Notes: a model not told the origin generated them from the sequence alone. A stretch of DNA of 64,000 nt from Morinoia aosen (GCA_030386875.1 CM059558.1:930001-994000); one strand, 5' to 3'; counted from the first letter of the stretch, positions 22,627-34,735 are shown. A program made the numbers and translations.

Positions 22627-25600
22627 ATGAAAATACGTCAGAGCAAAAGTGAGGAATGTCTTGAATTGTCCAATTGTGTTGTAAGGTTTGGAAGTATAAA
22701 TGTGCGTGGATGGAATGCAGGAAAGTTAGATGACCTTGTAGTAGAATTTGAGAATGGAAAATTGGATTGTGTTGGTGTAGTAGAGACCCAAATGCGTGTT
22801 AGAGTCAGTTTAACATGTAAGGAGAATAAGTATCATATGATAGGAAAAGGGCGTGTAAATTGGCAAAAAAGAGGTGGTGAAGTTGGTTTGATTGTAAAGA
22901 ATGCTCTAAATTGGAAATTAGAGGAACTTCCTGTTGGAAATGAACCTGAAAGTGAAGATTTGTTAGCAATTACGTGTGAAAGAATGCATGCCATCGAATA
23001 TATTGTTGTGATTGTATGTTATATGACAACTGATGGGATTTTAGCTCATGAAGAGAATGTAAAAAAGTATGAAATATTAACAAGGATTGTACGAGAACAC
23101 TGCAGGTGCCCTCTGATTGTGATGGGTGACATGAATGGCCATGTTGGTATACTTGGTGAGCCGGTGAATGCAAATGGACAAAAATTGATAGATTTTTGTG
23201 ATGAGAATGAACTTGAAAACCTGAATGTCACAATAGGAAATGGCTTGCATACATGGCAAAGCAGGGAATGGAAAACTGCAATTGACTATATGATTGTGAA
23301 TAGTAGAGCAAGAGAGTGTGTCAATGAAATGTTTGTAGAAGAAGATGATTTTGATATTGATAGTGACCGTAAAATGCTTGTGCTTGAATATAACTGGGGT
23401 AGAAAAGAGTCAATGCAGAAGGTCAGTAGTGTGAACGAAAGTTGGCAGATAAAAAAGACAAACTGGGAAGAATTTAAGAATGAATTGAGTAGGTATAACT
23501 GGAACAGGTGTGGAAATGTAAATGACCTAAACGGTGAGATTGCAAGAACCTTGTATGATGTGGCAGAGCAAAAGATTGGTAGAATAAAATGTAGGAAAGG
23601 GACAGGGAATGCCAGATGGTTTACAAGTGAGATAAAGGAAGAACAAATGAGAAGAAAGACTCTAAATAAGAAACAACGCAGTATGAGGAAAATGTATGAA
23701 AGAAACAGAATTACTGAGGATGAATGGCAGAGTGCATGGAATGAGTACAAGGACCAGCAGAAGAAAGTAAGGAGAATGATCAATGAGGCTAGAGTTAAAG
23801 AGGAGAGACACCAAGTTGAAAATCTAAGAAAGAAAGGTCTGGATGGAATAAAAGATTGGTATAACTTTATACAAGGTAATGATAGAGGTAGTGAAGTTCA
23901 AGTTGATGAATTAGTAGTTAATGGTTGCAGTGTGCAAGATATGATGCAAATGGTGAAAGCAGTTGAAGAATACTGGGAGGACATTGGTGGAATGAATGAG
24001 CAGGTTACAGATGATGCACCCATAAATTTTCTGATTGATGAACGTGAACTGCAAATGGAAGACGAAATCACTTGTGAAGAGATTGTAAGTTTTTTGAAGA
24101 AAGTGAAAAATGGAAAGGCATGTGGCCCTGATAAGATCCCATATGAGTTCTATAAATGTGGAGGAGAGAGTGTAGTCAGTATGTTGAAATGTTTATTTGA
24201 TGAGATATGGAAGAGTGAAAGAGTACCGGATGACTGGAACAAGTGTAATGTAGTTCTGTTGCATAAGGGTGGACATAAGAGTATGGAAGAACTAAAAAAT
24301 TACAGACCAATTGCACTGGGTGACACTGTATGTAAGATATTTTGTCGTATTTTGAATGAGAGAACGAAAAATTTAGTTGAGGAATTAGGAGTCCTAGGTA
24401 AAGAACAGAATGGTTTTAGGCAAGATAGACGTGGGGAAGATAATCTGTTTGTAGTGAGTGAAATAATTGAGCGAATGAGGAAGGATGATAAGAAGGTGTA
24501 TTTAGCATTCCTGGATATTGAAAAAGCGTATGACAGAGTGGATCGGATTAGGCTCTTTGAAGTTTTGAGAAAAGTTGGGTTTAGCAGAAAAATAGTAAAA
24601 ATTGTACAAAGTCTGTATGAGAACACAAGCTCTATATACAGGTTAGGAAATTTGGAAACGAGGCAAGTGAGGAGTGTTAGAGGAGTGAGACAGGGCTGTA
24701 CTCTGTCTCCCCTGTTGTTTGGATTGTACACAGAAGAATTAGCAGTTCGACTGAGAAGGAGTGGCTTCGGACTGAAAGTTGGTAATGAGAGACTGAGCTG
24801 TTTGTTGTATGCTGATGATGTGGTTGTGGTTAGTGAATGTGGACATGAACTGCAAAGGATGCTTGACATTGTGAACGGACATAGTACAGATTTCAAGATG
24901 AACTTCGGTGCCGACAAAAGCAAGGTTATGGTTATAAATAGTGATGAGACTGATTGAGACAGACTGTGAAATATTGGAGAAATCAGAATAGGTAGAACAA
25001 AAGAATACAAATATCTAGGTTGTATGACAACTGAAGATGGATGCACTAGAACTAAGGGTGAGAAAGTGGCAAAAGCTATGCAGTGGAGTGGACGATTAAG
25101 TAGCGTGGCCAGATACAGAGCAAACAAGTATGAATGTGTGAGAGGAATGTGGAAGAATGTTGCTGTACCTAGTGTCATGTATGGTATGAGTGCTCTTGCC
25201 TGGAATGGAAGTGATCTTGAAAAGCTGGATGTAATACAAAATAAGGTAGCACGGTTAGCATTGGGTGCTCCGAAATGGACAGCTACAGAAGCCATTAGAG
25301 GTGACCTTGGGTGGAGCCTATTTTCAGAAAGAATGATGAAAGCGGTGCTGAATTATAAGTTGAGAATTGAAAGAATGCAGAATAGCAGATGGGTAAAGCG
25401 AATTTTTGAATGGAATCTGAGTGTAAGCTATTGGGAGAAAGTGTGTTGGGGGCATGCAAGGAAGCTTAGTATGCAAAAGATTATTCATGTTAGAATTGGG
25501 AGACCTGTGGATGACTGGAGTTTAATAAATCCTGGAGGTGTAGGGCCTGAGTGGAACTGCAAGAGGTGGAAGAAAGAGATTGAGAGGCAAACAAAAGAGT

Positions 25601-26043
25601 ATGGATTGAATAAGTGGAGGCTTAGCATGATGCAGAAGCCTACACTTGACTGGTATATGAAAAAAGAAGCACCTAAGTTTGAGATGTTCTATGATGGTAG
25701 TTTTGAAAGTCAACTCTTGTTTGCTGTGAGATGTAAGTCATTGAGTGTGAACAGACGTACATGGAGGTGGAATGAGAATAATAACAGATAATGTCGGCAG
25801 TGTGTTAGTGGAGTGGAGGAAACAATTGAGCATTTTGTGCTGGAATGTAGTAAGTATGAGCAAGAGAGAGAAAGTTTTTTGAATGTGGTGCTTGAGCAGT
25901 AAGGAGAGAATGAGTGGTATGCCAGATGTGCTGAAGATGATTGCGGTATGAGCTGTCTTGCTGGATTGGATCAGGAGTGTAATTTGAGTATCATTGAAGC
26001 TATGAAAATGTTTCTTGTGCGTTTCTGGAGTAAGAGACAGTGA
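22627..26043 (+). pseudogene. LINE ORF2: APE endonuclease, reverse transcriptase, C-terminal domain
   Basis: About 1138 codons in one frame, starting at the ATG right after the ORF1 stop. The endonuclease has SINVRGW, VVETQ, GDMNGHVG and a final block reading SDR where copy 3 has the canonical SDH, so the catalytic His is lost here. The reverse transcriptase has LDIEKAYDRVDR and YADD. In-frame stops are at 24955-24957, 24967-24969, 25789-25791 and 25900-25902; otherwise the frame is preserved. The natural end matches copy 1 (SKRQ and stop). Confidence 0.9.
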
Positions 26044-26251
26044 CTGGAATGAGCCAGTCAGGTAGAATGGTCAGTAATGACCCAATATACCTGGGGATGG
26101 TGTTTTGACACACTGGATATCCCAGTGATGCCATCCAATGGCAGCTTGTGACAAGGATTGGTAGATCCTGAGTAGTTTAGTGGACAAGTCTGGTACCAGG
26201 CGCTGAACTCTTTGTGTGAAAACTGTGGAGGGAATTGTAGGCCGTTAAAAA

Positions 26252-26270
26252 GGCCCCGACGCCGTCGGCC
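26252..26270 (+). other. 3'-terminal hairpin of LINE copy 2
   Basis: Same stem as at 20825-20843 but with loop gcc. The stem is identical while the loop differs. Confidence 0.65.
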
Positions 26271-26325
26271 CTCAATTTCCAGTTCAAGATATCCAAGTTC
26301 AAGAAAAGTTCAAGTTCAAGTTGAT

Positions 26326-26440
26326 TAGCAAGTCTGGTACCAGGCGCTGAACACTTTGTGTGAAAATTGTGGAGGGAACTGTAGGCCGTTACAGAGGCCC
26401 CGACGCTGTCGGCCCTCAATTTCAAGTTCAAGTTCAAGCA
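26326..26440 (+). mobile_element. Third, 115-bp, LINE 3' end in the tail of copy 2
   Basis: Repeats the last part of the LINE 3' UTR (caagtctggtaccaggcgct onward), with the hairpin (loop gct, 26396-26414) and its own (ttcaag)n tail. It lies directly after the tail of copy 2. Either an extremely 5'-truncated insertion into the tail or a slippage/template-jump product. Confidence 0.8.
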
Positions 26441-27316
26441 AATATCTACAAAATTTTGGCAGAAATGCGTAAACAAACATAATCAAAATAGAAATTCATA
26501 GCTTGTTCAACATACGGACAGAAAGATAATTTTACCACGATTTATATGCTCAAATTGCACTTGATTTAATTTGTCTAACTGCATTTTTTATTTTTCCGAT
26601 TGACAGAAACGCCCTCTGGGGAAGTGGTAGAAATTTTTTTGAACCATTTCGCCAGTGCAATCAAATTAATTAACCGGATTGTTTTTACGTAAAAAATAGA
26701 AATATAAATATGTATATCTATTTAGGTAAGTATACATATACCTACATACGTGAACACATATTGATATAACATACATGTTGAAAAAAAAATTAGAAAAGAA
26801 TAGATACATAAAAAATTAAAAGGTAAGAAAAAACCTACCTCCTACAATATCAAAAATGACCGTTTTATCCCTGTAATCATAAGAAATTATTCAGAAAAAA
26901 TAACTTTTAAGGAAAGAAGACTTTAAAAACGTAAAAATGAACTGTTTTTTAATTTAAATAGAAATTTTATGGAAAACTTAGGTTATAGTAGTAACTCAGG
27001 TTAATTTTATAGAAAACTCAAGGAACAACAACAAAGAAGACAACTCGGAGTTCAAATTCAATGTGTATTCTCTTCAGCATTATACAGACATGTGTAGGCT
27101 ACATGGGATAAAATGGAATAAAATTGTGGCCAGGGTTCACATCTGAGTGGCTATTATACAATTTGACATGTGGAGGAAGGAAAAATTGTGGTCCACACTC
27201 CACATGAATAATTTTAACAACGGTAATTTAGGAGGTCAATATGTATTTTATGTCATCCATCAAAATTAAAAATTCTGATTAAAAGAATAACTAAAGGAAC
27301 CCATTTAAAAATGTTT
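26441..27316. other. AT-rich intergenic DNA, nothing recognised
   Basis: No open frame or repeat I can identify, apart from short runs of A and T. It ends at a MITE. Confidence 0.5.
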
Positions 27317-27864
27317 GGTAAATCTGAAGGATATGTCAGTTATTGATTTTCCACTTTTTGGTGCCTAAAAATAATTAATTGAATCAAAATAAACAAGTTT
27401 TCTTCTATGCACCTTCCGTCTCATATGAGTATTTTACGATTTATAGCGGTAGGTTTAATTTCGTCTGCCATGACGAATGCACTCGAAAAAACAGCTACTC
27501 ATCGATTTTCGAATTTTTGTTGCTTGAATCATGGTAATAACATCGAAATAAACAACTTTTCATCTATACACTTTTTTCGTCAAATGAGTATTTGATGAGG
27601 TATAGCGGTAAGTTTGGTTTCGTCTTTGATGACGGTTGCGCTGGAAGCAAGTGAGCATTGCAGTTTTGCTGTCCAACGTGCTCCTTGAATTACTTGCCGC
27701 TTCAAACACTGGAGTTGCGGAAAGTCATTTACCGCTAAAACTAATGAAATACTCATCTGACATGGAAAGTGCATAGAAGAAAACTTGTTTATTTTGATCT
27801 AATTAACTATGCTTAGGCATCAAAATTTACAAAATCGATAACTGACATATCCTTCAGATTTACC
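27317..27864. mobile_element. MITE, 548 bp, with 8-bp target duplication
   Basis: Starts ggtaaatctgaaggatatg and ends with its reverse complement. The inverted arms extend for about 140 bp. The 8-bp duplication aaatgttt flanks it exactly (27309-27316 and 27865-27872). A diverged third copy of the arm sequence lies in the middle. A second copy is at 32026-32571. The 8-bp duplication and long arms suggest a Mutator-like, hAT-related or foldback non-autonomous element. The superfamily is not settled. Confidence 0.92.
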
Positions 27865-28300
27865 AAATGTTTTACATGACTAACATTCTGCTGGCTGATG
27901 CGTTATTTTAGAATGTTTCAAATGAGAAAGTTGTGGTTAGTCTATGTAAGAATACTAGTGCAATCTTGTGGCCAGGAAACTCAAAAACTATGCATGTAAA
28001 GAGATTTACAGGATTGTACACTTCCTTGCTATGATAAAGTGTATATACAGAAGAATCAGCTGTTTGTTTGAAAACTAATGGTTTGGGTTCAAAATTTTTG
28101 GAGAATTATCAAAATTATCAGCTGTATGATGTAGTAATGGTTAATGAGTTGAGGAAAAAATAACTGAGAATGTTTGAAATTTGTCAAGAGATTTAAATTT
28201 CAGTGCATTATTTTATGGAACTTGAAATAAATTGATGGCTTCAATGCTGATGAAACTCACAGGAATAAGATGAGCAGTGCCTGCCTTATTTTAGTATTAA

Positions 28301-29641
28301 GGAGACTGTCCCAGGCCCTTGAAAGATGCTGTCGATTCCATGGTCATTTTGCATGTTTTTGTTGTAAAAGGACCCTTAGGTGGTAGACTATTCGTTCCTA
28401 AAATTTTATGGCGCTACGGACAATAATTTCTCCCCCCCCCCCCCCGGGGGGGGGTAGGGCGACCCAATTTTTCCGAATTTGACCCCACATAAAAAGAGAA
28501 CAAATAGGAAATGGAAAAAAAGCTCAATTTGAGTTTGTTAGAAATGTTCCAAGGATTCTAAAACGGTCTTTGCTTTTTTTCTAGCATCAAAACTGAAGGA
28601 GGAGTTCCATTTTAAAATATCAATATGAATGAAAAGCACCTAAAATATTCCATTTTTCCCGATTTTGACCCCACATAAAAAGAGAACAAATAGGAAATGG
28701 AAAAAAAGCTCTATTTGAGTTTGTTAGAAATGTTCCAAGGATTCTAAAACAGTCTTTGCTTTTGCTCTAGCATCAAAACTGAAGGAAGAGTTCCATTATG
28801 AAATATCAATATTAGTGAAATATCAATATCTGAAAACCAATATGTCAAATTTTTGCAAAATCTAAGGCCTGAATCAAAAAAATGAATAGAATCAATTGTG
28901 TTTATTTTCAAAGGGGACATATCATAGTCAAATTTTATAAGAATCAGACTGAAAATAAAAAAATTCATTTTGTTGAAAAAAAAATGATAATTTTTCTTTT
29001 TTTTTTGTTTTTGAAATCACAATTCACACTTTTCATATGAAGTTATGTATGGAAAGTATCGAAATGAAAATTAAAACTGCATTCAATTACATCAAATGTT
29101 CATTATATTACACTTCAACAAAAAATTTTATTTTTTGCTATACCCAACAATTCTAACTTTCAACATTCATCCTGGGACTAGTTCTCGAGTTTTGATGCTA
29201 GAACCAATCCAAAGACAGTTTTAGAATCCTTGAAACATTTCTAACAAACTCAAATTCGCCTTTTTTTCAAATTCGAATTCTTTGAAAAAATATATAGCTC
29301 TAAACCCAAAAAAATGTTGCTGATTTTTGAAATATCAAAAAATTTTGGAAAAATTGAAAAAAATTTGAATTTCAAAAAAAGCCGAATTTGAGTTTGTTAG
29401 AAATGTTCCAAGGGTTGTAAAACTGTCTTTGTTTTTGTTCTAGCATCAAAACTGAAGGAGGAGTTCCAATCTGAAATATCAATAAAAATATACCAAAAAC
29501 ACATTTTTCGTCAAAAAAAAAAACTAAGGCCTGAATCGAAAAAATGACAGGAGTAAAAAAGGTTTACTTCTACAAAATACATATACTGGCCAACTTTCAA
29601 ACGAATCGGACGAAAAAAGTTAAAAAAGCCGGATGGTCTCC
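28301..29641. mobile_element. TTAA-flanked non-autonomous DNA transposon, copy a
   Basis: Bounded by TTAA on both sides (28297-28300, 29642-29645). Ends are inverted: ggagactgtcc on the left, reading ggagaccatcc from the right. Inside are four diverged units of one sequence (at about 28470, 28655 and 29370 direct, and 29150-29280 inverted), each with a gtttgttagaaatgttcca block. TTAA duplication suggests piggyBac or Kolobok affinity. No transposase is present. It sits inside the old LINE copy. Confidence 0.8.
28432..28454. repeat. C14G9 homopolymer junction
   Basis: Fourteen C followed directly by nine G, inside TTAA-type copy a. Either a real self-complementary tract or a place of assembly uncertainty. 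Confidence 0.7.
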
Positions 29642-29927
29642 TTAATGCCATTGCATGACTAAATCAAAGGTTTAAAAGTTGGTAGTGCTTTTGAATGAAT
29701 TATTTGCTTATCCCAAGGTGGCCAAAAATAACTGTGGAAACTTTCAAAAAGTGATGGTAGTGTAATCTGTTTTTGAGGCAATGATGAAAGCTGTCTTAAA
29801 TTATGCTAATATAGTTGATGAATACAGAATGATTAGTGGATGAAATATATTTTTGAGAGAATATCTGTGATATGTATTCAATAAAGCTGGGTTTTAAAAA
29901 GTTCTATTATTCTAAAATTTACTGAAC

Positions 29928-30341
29928 TTTTGCTGACTGATTTTTGTGATTTATCAGAAGTAGACTTCAATAAAACTGTAAGAGGATAGGAAATATAGAT
30001 TGAATGATAGGAAACTGCATGAAAGAAAAGTTAACGTGGTATGTTTGAAAGCAAGATCTAATATTGAAATGTAAACAAGAAAAAAAGTTCTAAACTTTCT
30101 CTAATCAATTATAAAATTAGATTGCTTCTCCTCTTTTGCTGACTGATTTTTGTGATGTATCAGAAGTAGACTTCAATAAAACTGTAAGAGGATAGGAAAT
30201 ATAGATTGAATGATAGGAAACTGCATGAAAGAAAAGTTAACGTGGTATGTTTGAAAGCAAGATCTAATATTAAAATGTAAACAAGAAAAAAAGTTCTAAA
30301 CTTTCTCTAATCAATTATAAAATTAGATTGCTTCTCCTCTA
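29928..30341. repeat. Tandem duplication, 206-bp unit, two copies
   Basis: Units begin near 29928 and 30134 (ttttgctgactgattttt). By eye they differ at only about two positions. They lie inside the decayed LINE, so the duplication is far younger than the LINE insertion. Confidence 0.88.
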
Positions 30342-32017
30342 TATTCAACTTCTTCTGAGAACATCAAATCTGTTTTATGAGGAAAATTTTATATGCCAAT
30401 AATTATTTTGTTTCTGGAATATGTAAATTTGATACTTTTTTGGAGGTTAAGTTCTTTTCATAACAAGCCAGGCGGGTTAAGAAGTGCCTAGACTTGAGCT
30501 TTGTCCGTAAACCAAAACCTGAAAAGATCATGTTCCATCATTTATTTTATATATTGTAAGGCATTACAATTTAATATTAACACAGTGAAGTATGTAACAT
30601 TAAACATGAAATTACACAATGTGATACTGGATATTGATGCTCAGAGATCTTGATTAACTTAAAACAATGAAAAATCAAACTCGCCCCATAACAGGGGTTC
30701 TCACGGGTTGTAACTATACAGATGAAACTAGAAATTTAGTGGAATTTTTCTGGTTAATTTATCTAGTCTGAGACAAATAATGCAATGAAATAAATGATGA
30801 AATCCTTTTTCCTAATTCTATGTCTAAAACAAAGTTCTGAAGTTTGAACAAGACTATACAATAAACAATCAACTAATTGTTTTTATTTAGTGGACACACT
30901 GCTTGCATGAATTCAACGAAGTTGAAAGTTGACTTAGCTTACGCAACTGGGAGACAAGTGTTGCCATACACCATCTCCTGAAAGGGTTTTTATTGGGAAA
31001 AAATGGAATCAATCTTGTTGAAGAAGCACCACAAGGTTATTGATTGGCATAAAATTTAAGGGTTCTCAACTTTTTATGGATTGAGGTCAGCTAAATGATA
31101 GTGTTTCTAACAGTAACATTTAATGGCTACTCTTTATTTCAACCATGTATTATTATTTCTCTAAATGCCAAATTGTGGGAGCATTGTAGTACAAACTTAT
31201 TCATCATCAATTACAAGACATTTGAATTTTCTTACACTGATTTTGATGGTAATGTTTTACTCTGTTTGTTGCCTAATATAGCTGGGATTTGTAAAGGTGA
31301 GTAAAATAAATAATTAGCAAGAAATGCGGATATAAAAATGCATACAATATCACCCTAGCCTCAAAATTTTTATTTGCCGACTAGCAAGCATTGTCATTTG
31401 TAGTATTGTGTGTTGTCACGAACATTGGGACATTGAAGCAAGCCTTTATGGTTGAAAGTGATGAGAAAATTACTCTTAGTAAAAAAGTAGTCTGTTGCAT
31501 TGGATCTTTTTGCTAATAATGAAATTATTTTATATTTTCACCCTTTTGTCTTATGTTTCCTTAGTTATTTAATTATGTCTGAATCCATTGATGAAATAAT
31601 TTATCTTATATGTCTCTTTCGTTGATGCATGTTCATGGTTCAGAACAAGTAGTATTGGCTTTTTATAGAAAATAATGATAAATGTTATAGATCTATTCTT
31701 CAATGCAATAAAATATCATTCGTGATAGAGATGCGTGGAGAGTAGAAATTTGATCATTATGTTGAGGAAGATACTTGTGAAACAGGGATTATTTCTGTTG
31801 TAATCTTGCATAACTGGTGCCCTGGTTCTTTGCTATATCAAACTCTTGTTGCTACCTGAGCAGAAACAGCTTCTGGCAGATGTTTATTTGTATTATCAAA
31901 CAATTGGGCGCATTATCAAACCTGTAATCTTTGGCATTTGGATGTGAATTATTTTTTCCACACAGAATTGAGCCCACACATTTCCAATTTTAATATATAG
32001 AATAATGCAGCTCATAA
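30342..32017. other. Gene-free stretch, nothing recognised
   Basis: AT-rich with no convincing coding frame. A 69-codon open frame at 31095-31304 has no recognisable motif and looks accidental. Confidence 0.5.
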
Positions 32018-32025
32018 TTTTATAA

Positions 32026-32571
32026 GGTAAATCTGAAGGATATGTCAGTTATCGATTATCCACTTTTTGGTGCCTGAACCTAATTAATTGAATCAAAATA
32101 AACAAGTTTTCTTCCATGCACTTTCCGTCTCAAATGAGTATTTTACGATTTATAGCGGTAAGTTTAGTTTCGTCTTTGATGACGAATGCGCTCGAATAAA
32201 CAGCTACTCATTGATTTTCGAATTTTTGTTGCTTGAATCATGGTAATAACATTGAAATAAACAACTTTTCTTCTATACACTTTTATCGTCGAATGAGTAT
32301 TAAAAGAGTTATAGCGGTGGGTTTTGTTTCATCTTTGATGACGATCGCGCTGGAAGCGAGTGCGCATTGCAGTGTTGCTGTCCGACGTGCTCCTTGAATT
32401 ACTTACCGCTTCAAACACTGGAGTTGCGGTAAGTCATTTACCCCTATACCTAATAAAATACTCATTTGAGACGGAAAGTGCATAGAAGAAAACTTGTTTA
32501 TTTCGATTGAATTAACAATGCTAAGGCATCGAAATTAATAAAATCGATAACGACATATCCTTCAGATTTCC
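32026..32571. mobile_element. MITE, second copy, with 8-bp target duplication
   Basis: Same family as 27317-27864: 546 bp with the same arms and internal third arm-like repeat. Flanked by the 8-bp duplication ttttataa (32018-32025, 32572-32579). Different target sites with perfect duplications confirm the element boundaries. Confidence 0.93.
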
Positions 32572-32754
32572 TTTTATAATTTTTTAATGAGTTTAATGTA
32601 GTACCTGCATCTTAGCAACTTGGCTGGAAAATTTAGTATTCTACAGATGTTTTTGTTCAATTTTTGTGTTAACAGTTTTGGAATTATCATTCTGACACAT
32701 GCATTAGGGGAACCTAATTTTTTTTTACCATACATAAAGTGAATTTTTGCTTAA

Positions 32755-34428
32755 AGAGACCAAATATCCTTGTGGGTTGAGACATCATATATGAGATTTT
32801 TGCGTGAAAATGTTTCTAAACCCTTCCTACATCACGTAGTGAAAACGGGAACCCTGTACAAGGCTTCTAACCCCCCCCCCAAAATACCATCCCTAAGGGG
32901 GTATTTTACCCTAAAAACCCTCGAAAAAGAAGGTATTTTGGAGGCATACATAGAGGGTTTCCATAATACCCAAAGGGAGAGAACAATGGAAAAACCAAGT
33001 GAAATATTATATAAAATTAGTTGTGTTATAGTTATTTTGTAGGGATAACAAAAACATAAGTATCATATATGGCAAAGTGCTCTGAAGAGAAGAATACCCC
33101 TTTAGGAAGAATTTCTTTGAAATTGAACCCAGAGCAATGAAATTTGAAACACTGATAGGAAATGCAATTTGGAATCATTTATCTTTAGTGAAAAAATGTG
33201 ATTTTCTTGAAAGAAAACGAGATATAGAAAAAGAAGTTTTTGGGGGAGTTTTTCAAAATGCATCTCTTCCAACAGTTTTTGAGTAGAAGTGATGATTTTG
33301 GTGTCATTGGATGCGAAAATACCTGTACATTCCAAAAACTAACATGGCATTCTCCAAACATTCAATTTAAAATGGAAAAACATAAAAAATTCCATGGCAC
33401 GTCTTTCGTTAAAAACGTATTATGACGTCTTAACTCTTGATCGGAAATGAATTTTGAATTGCCAATTTAGTTTTTGAAATGCCCTTGTTTTTGCGCATCC
33501 AATGGAACCAAAATCAATACTGTAGCTCAAAAACTGTAGGAGGAGGCGCATTTTGAAACACCACATTCTGATCCTTCAAAATAAGGTGAACAAAGAAACC
33601 TAAACAATCTCAATTTTTCTTTATTATTAACGGTTGGGTCAGCTAGGACCATTGAAATCATTATGCAGTAATAAAGAGACATAGAAGATAACATAGCCAC
33701 TTCAAGCCGTGTAGAAAAAGCGAAGGGGGAAGTGTAAAATGATAAAATACCACTTCCCCCTCCCCCCGATTCTTAAAACCCTCGGAGCATCGGACCCAGT
33801 GCACATACAAAGCTAATTTTTTCACAGGATGTACCTGACATCTTACTCTTTCTATAGCACCTAAAATCAATATCCGAGAAAACACGCCAATCTGGGAGTA
33901 TTCGCCCTTGAACACAACCCCCATTTTCTCAGAACCAACTTTTTAAGATTTTGACGCTAAATTTCAGCCACAGGTTTCATCAGATTGAGGTCATCTTTTT
34001 GTATCACCAAGAGCAAGGTGAGCACTATAATATGCCTGAGTTTTTTTTTTGTAATCTTTCAAAATATTTTTGTATGAATTTTTTATGAAAATAATCACAA
34101 AAATATTTTTCAAAAAATTTTTAAAATTTTTTCAAGGCTAAAATGGAAATCTACCTGCACCATTTTGACTGGTGTTCATAGTGAATCCAACAGAAAAAAA
34201 ACATTAGTCTGTATCTGCTTTATTGGCTGAGAAATTTCCTCTTTAAAGAATTTCTTTCAAGAATTTCAAGGGGGGGGGGGGGGGTTGGGAGGAGTTTTGG
34301 CTAAATTTAAAAAACTTTACAGGCTATACCTGTCAATTCGAATGCTTCAAACATGCCCTGAATACCTCAACGCTTATTTCAACGTGGAAGTATTTTTTTT
34401 AATAATAGAGAACAAGCGTTTGGTCTCC
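32755..34428. mobile_element. TTAA-flanked element, copy b
   Basis: TTAA on both sides (32751-32754, 34429-34432) and inverted ends agagaccaaa / ggagaccaaac. About 1.67 kb with no transposase. It contains internal repeats like the other copies, a C-run at 32871-32880 and a G-run near 34270-34287. Open frames at 32770-33042 and 33661-33924 (minus) show no motif. Confidence 0.75.
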
Positions 34429-34432
34429 TTAA

Positions 34433-34735
34433 ACTAACTTAATGTTAATTCTAATTAGAATTAAGACAAAAATTGTTAATCAAAGTTGTTAGTATTTGGG
34501 AGTGCTTGGGGCTGCTAATAATGAATTAGATACAAGGAAAACTAGAAGATCAGAACAAGCATGGGAAAGTTTGTATGGAAAAGTTACCTGGCTATAAATG
34601 CTATAAAAATTGTACTGTAAGGAAATAAGGCATTTTGTTGTTTCATTGACTGATGTACTTAATTCTCCTTTGTACTTCAATTTCATTCTATTGTATTCAG
34701 CTTTCTTTGTTTACTGAATTACTTTACTTTGTTTA
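34433..34735. other. Short gene-free stretch
   Basis: AT-rich DNA between two TTAA-type elements; nothing recognised. Confidence 0.4.

Larger units (their letters stand above)
20879..26325 (+). mobile_element. Second LINE family, copy 2, near full length
   Basis: Has a 5' UTR (about 20879-21488), ORF1, ORF2, a 3' UTR with hairpin, and a (ttcaag)n tail ending near 26320. It starts immediately after the tail of copy 1, so the two are head-to-tail. The 5' boundary is uncertain because no other full 5' end is in the window. Several stops and one frameshift show it is inactive. Confidence 0.9.
27873..30341 (+). mobile_element. Ancient decayed copy of the second LINE family
   Basis: Low but collinear similarity to copies 1-3. 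The segment around 28040 (tacagaagaatcagc) matches the region before the YADD motif, 28140-28190 matches the stretch after it, and 29785-29850 (atgatgaaagctgt) matches the C-terminal region. 29975-30040 matches later C-terminal sequence. No frame survives. It is split by the TTAA-type element at 28301-29641 and contains a 206-bp tandem duplication near its end. Confidence 0.7.

Noticed and set aside
21085-25295. Many long open frames on the minus strand opposite the second LINE (for example 21212-22258, 21717-22568, 24300-25295)
   Set aside because: They are antisense shadows of ORF1 and ORF2. Their translations are low-complexity Ser/His/Leu-rich and have no motifs.
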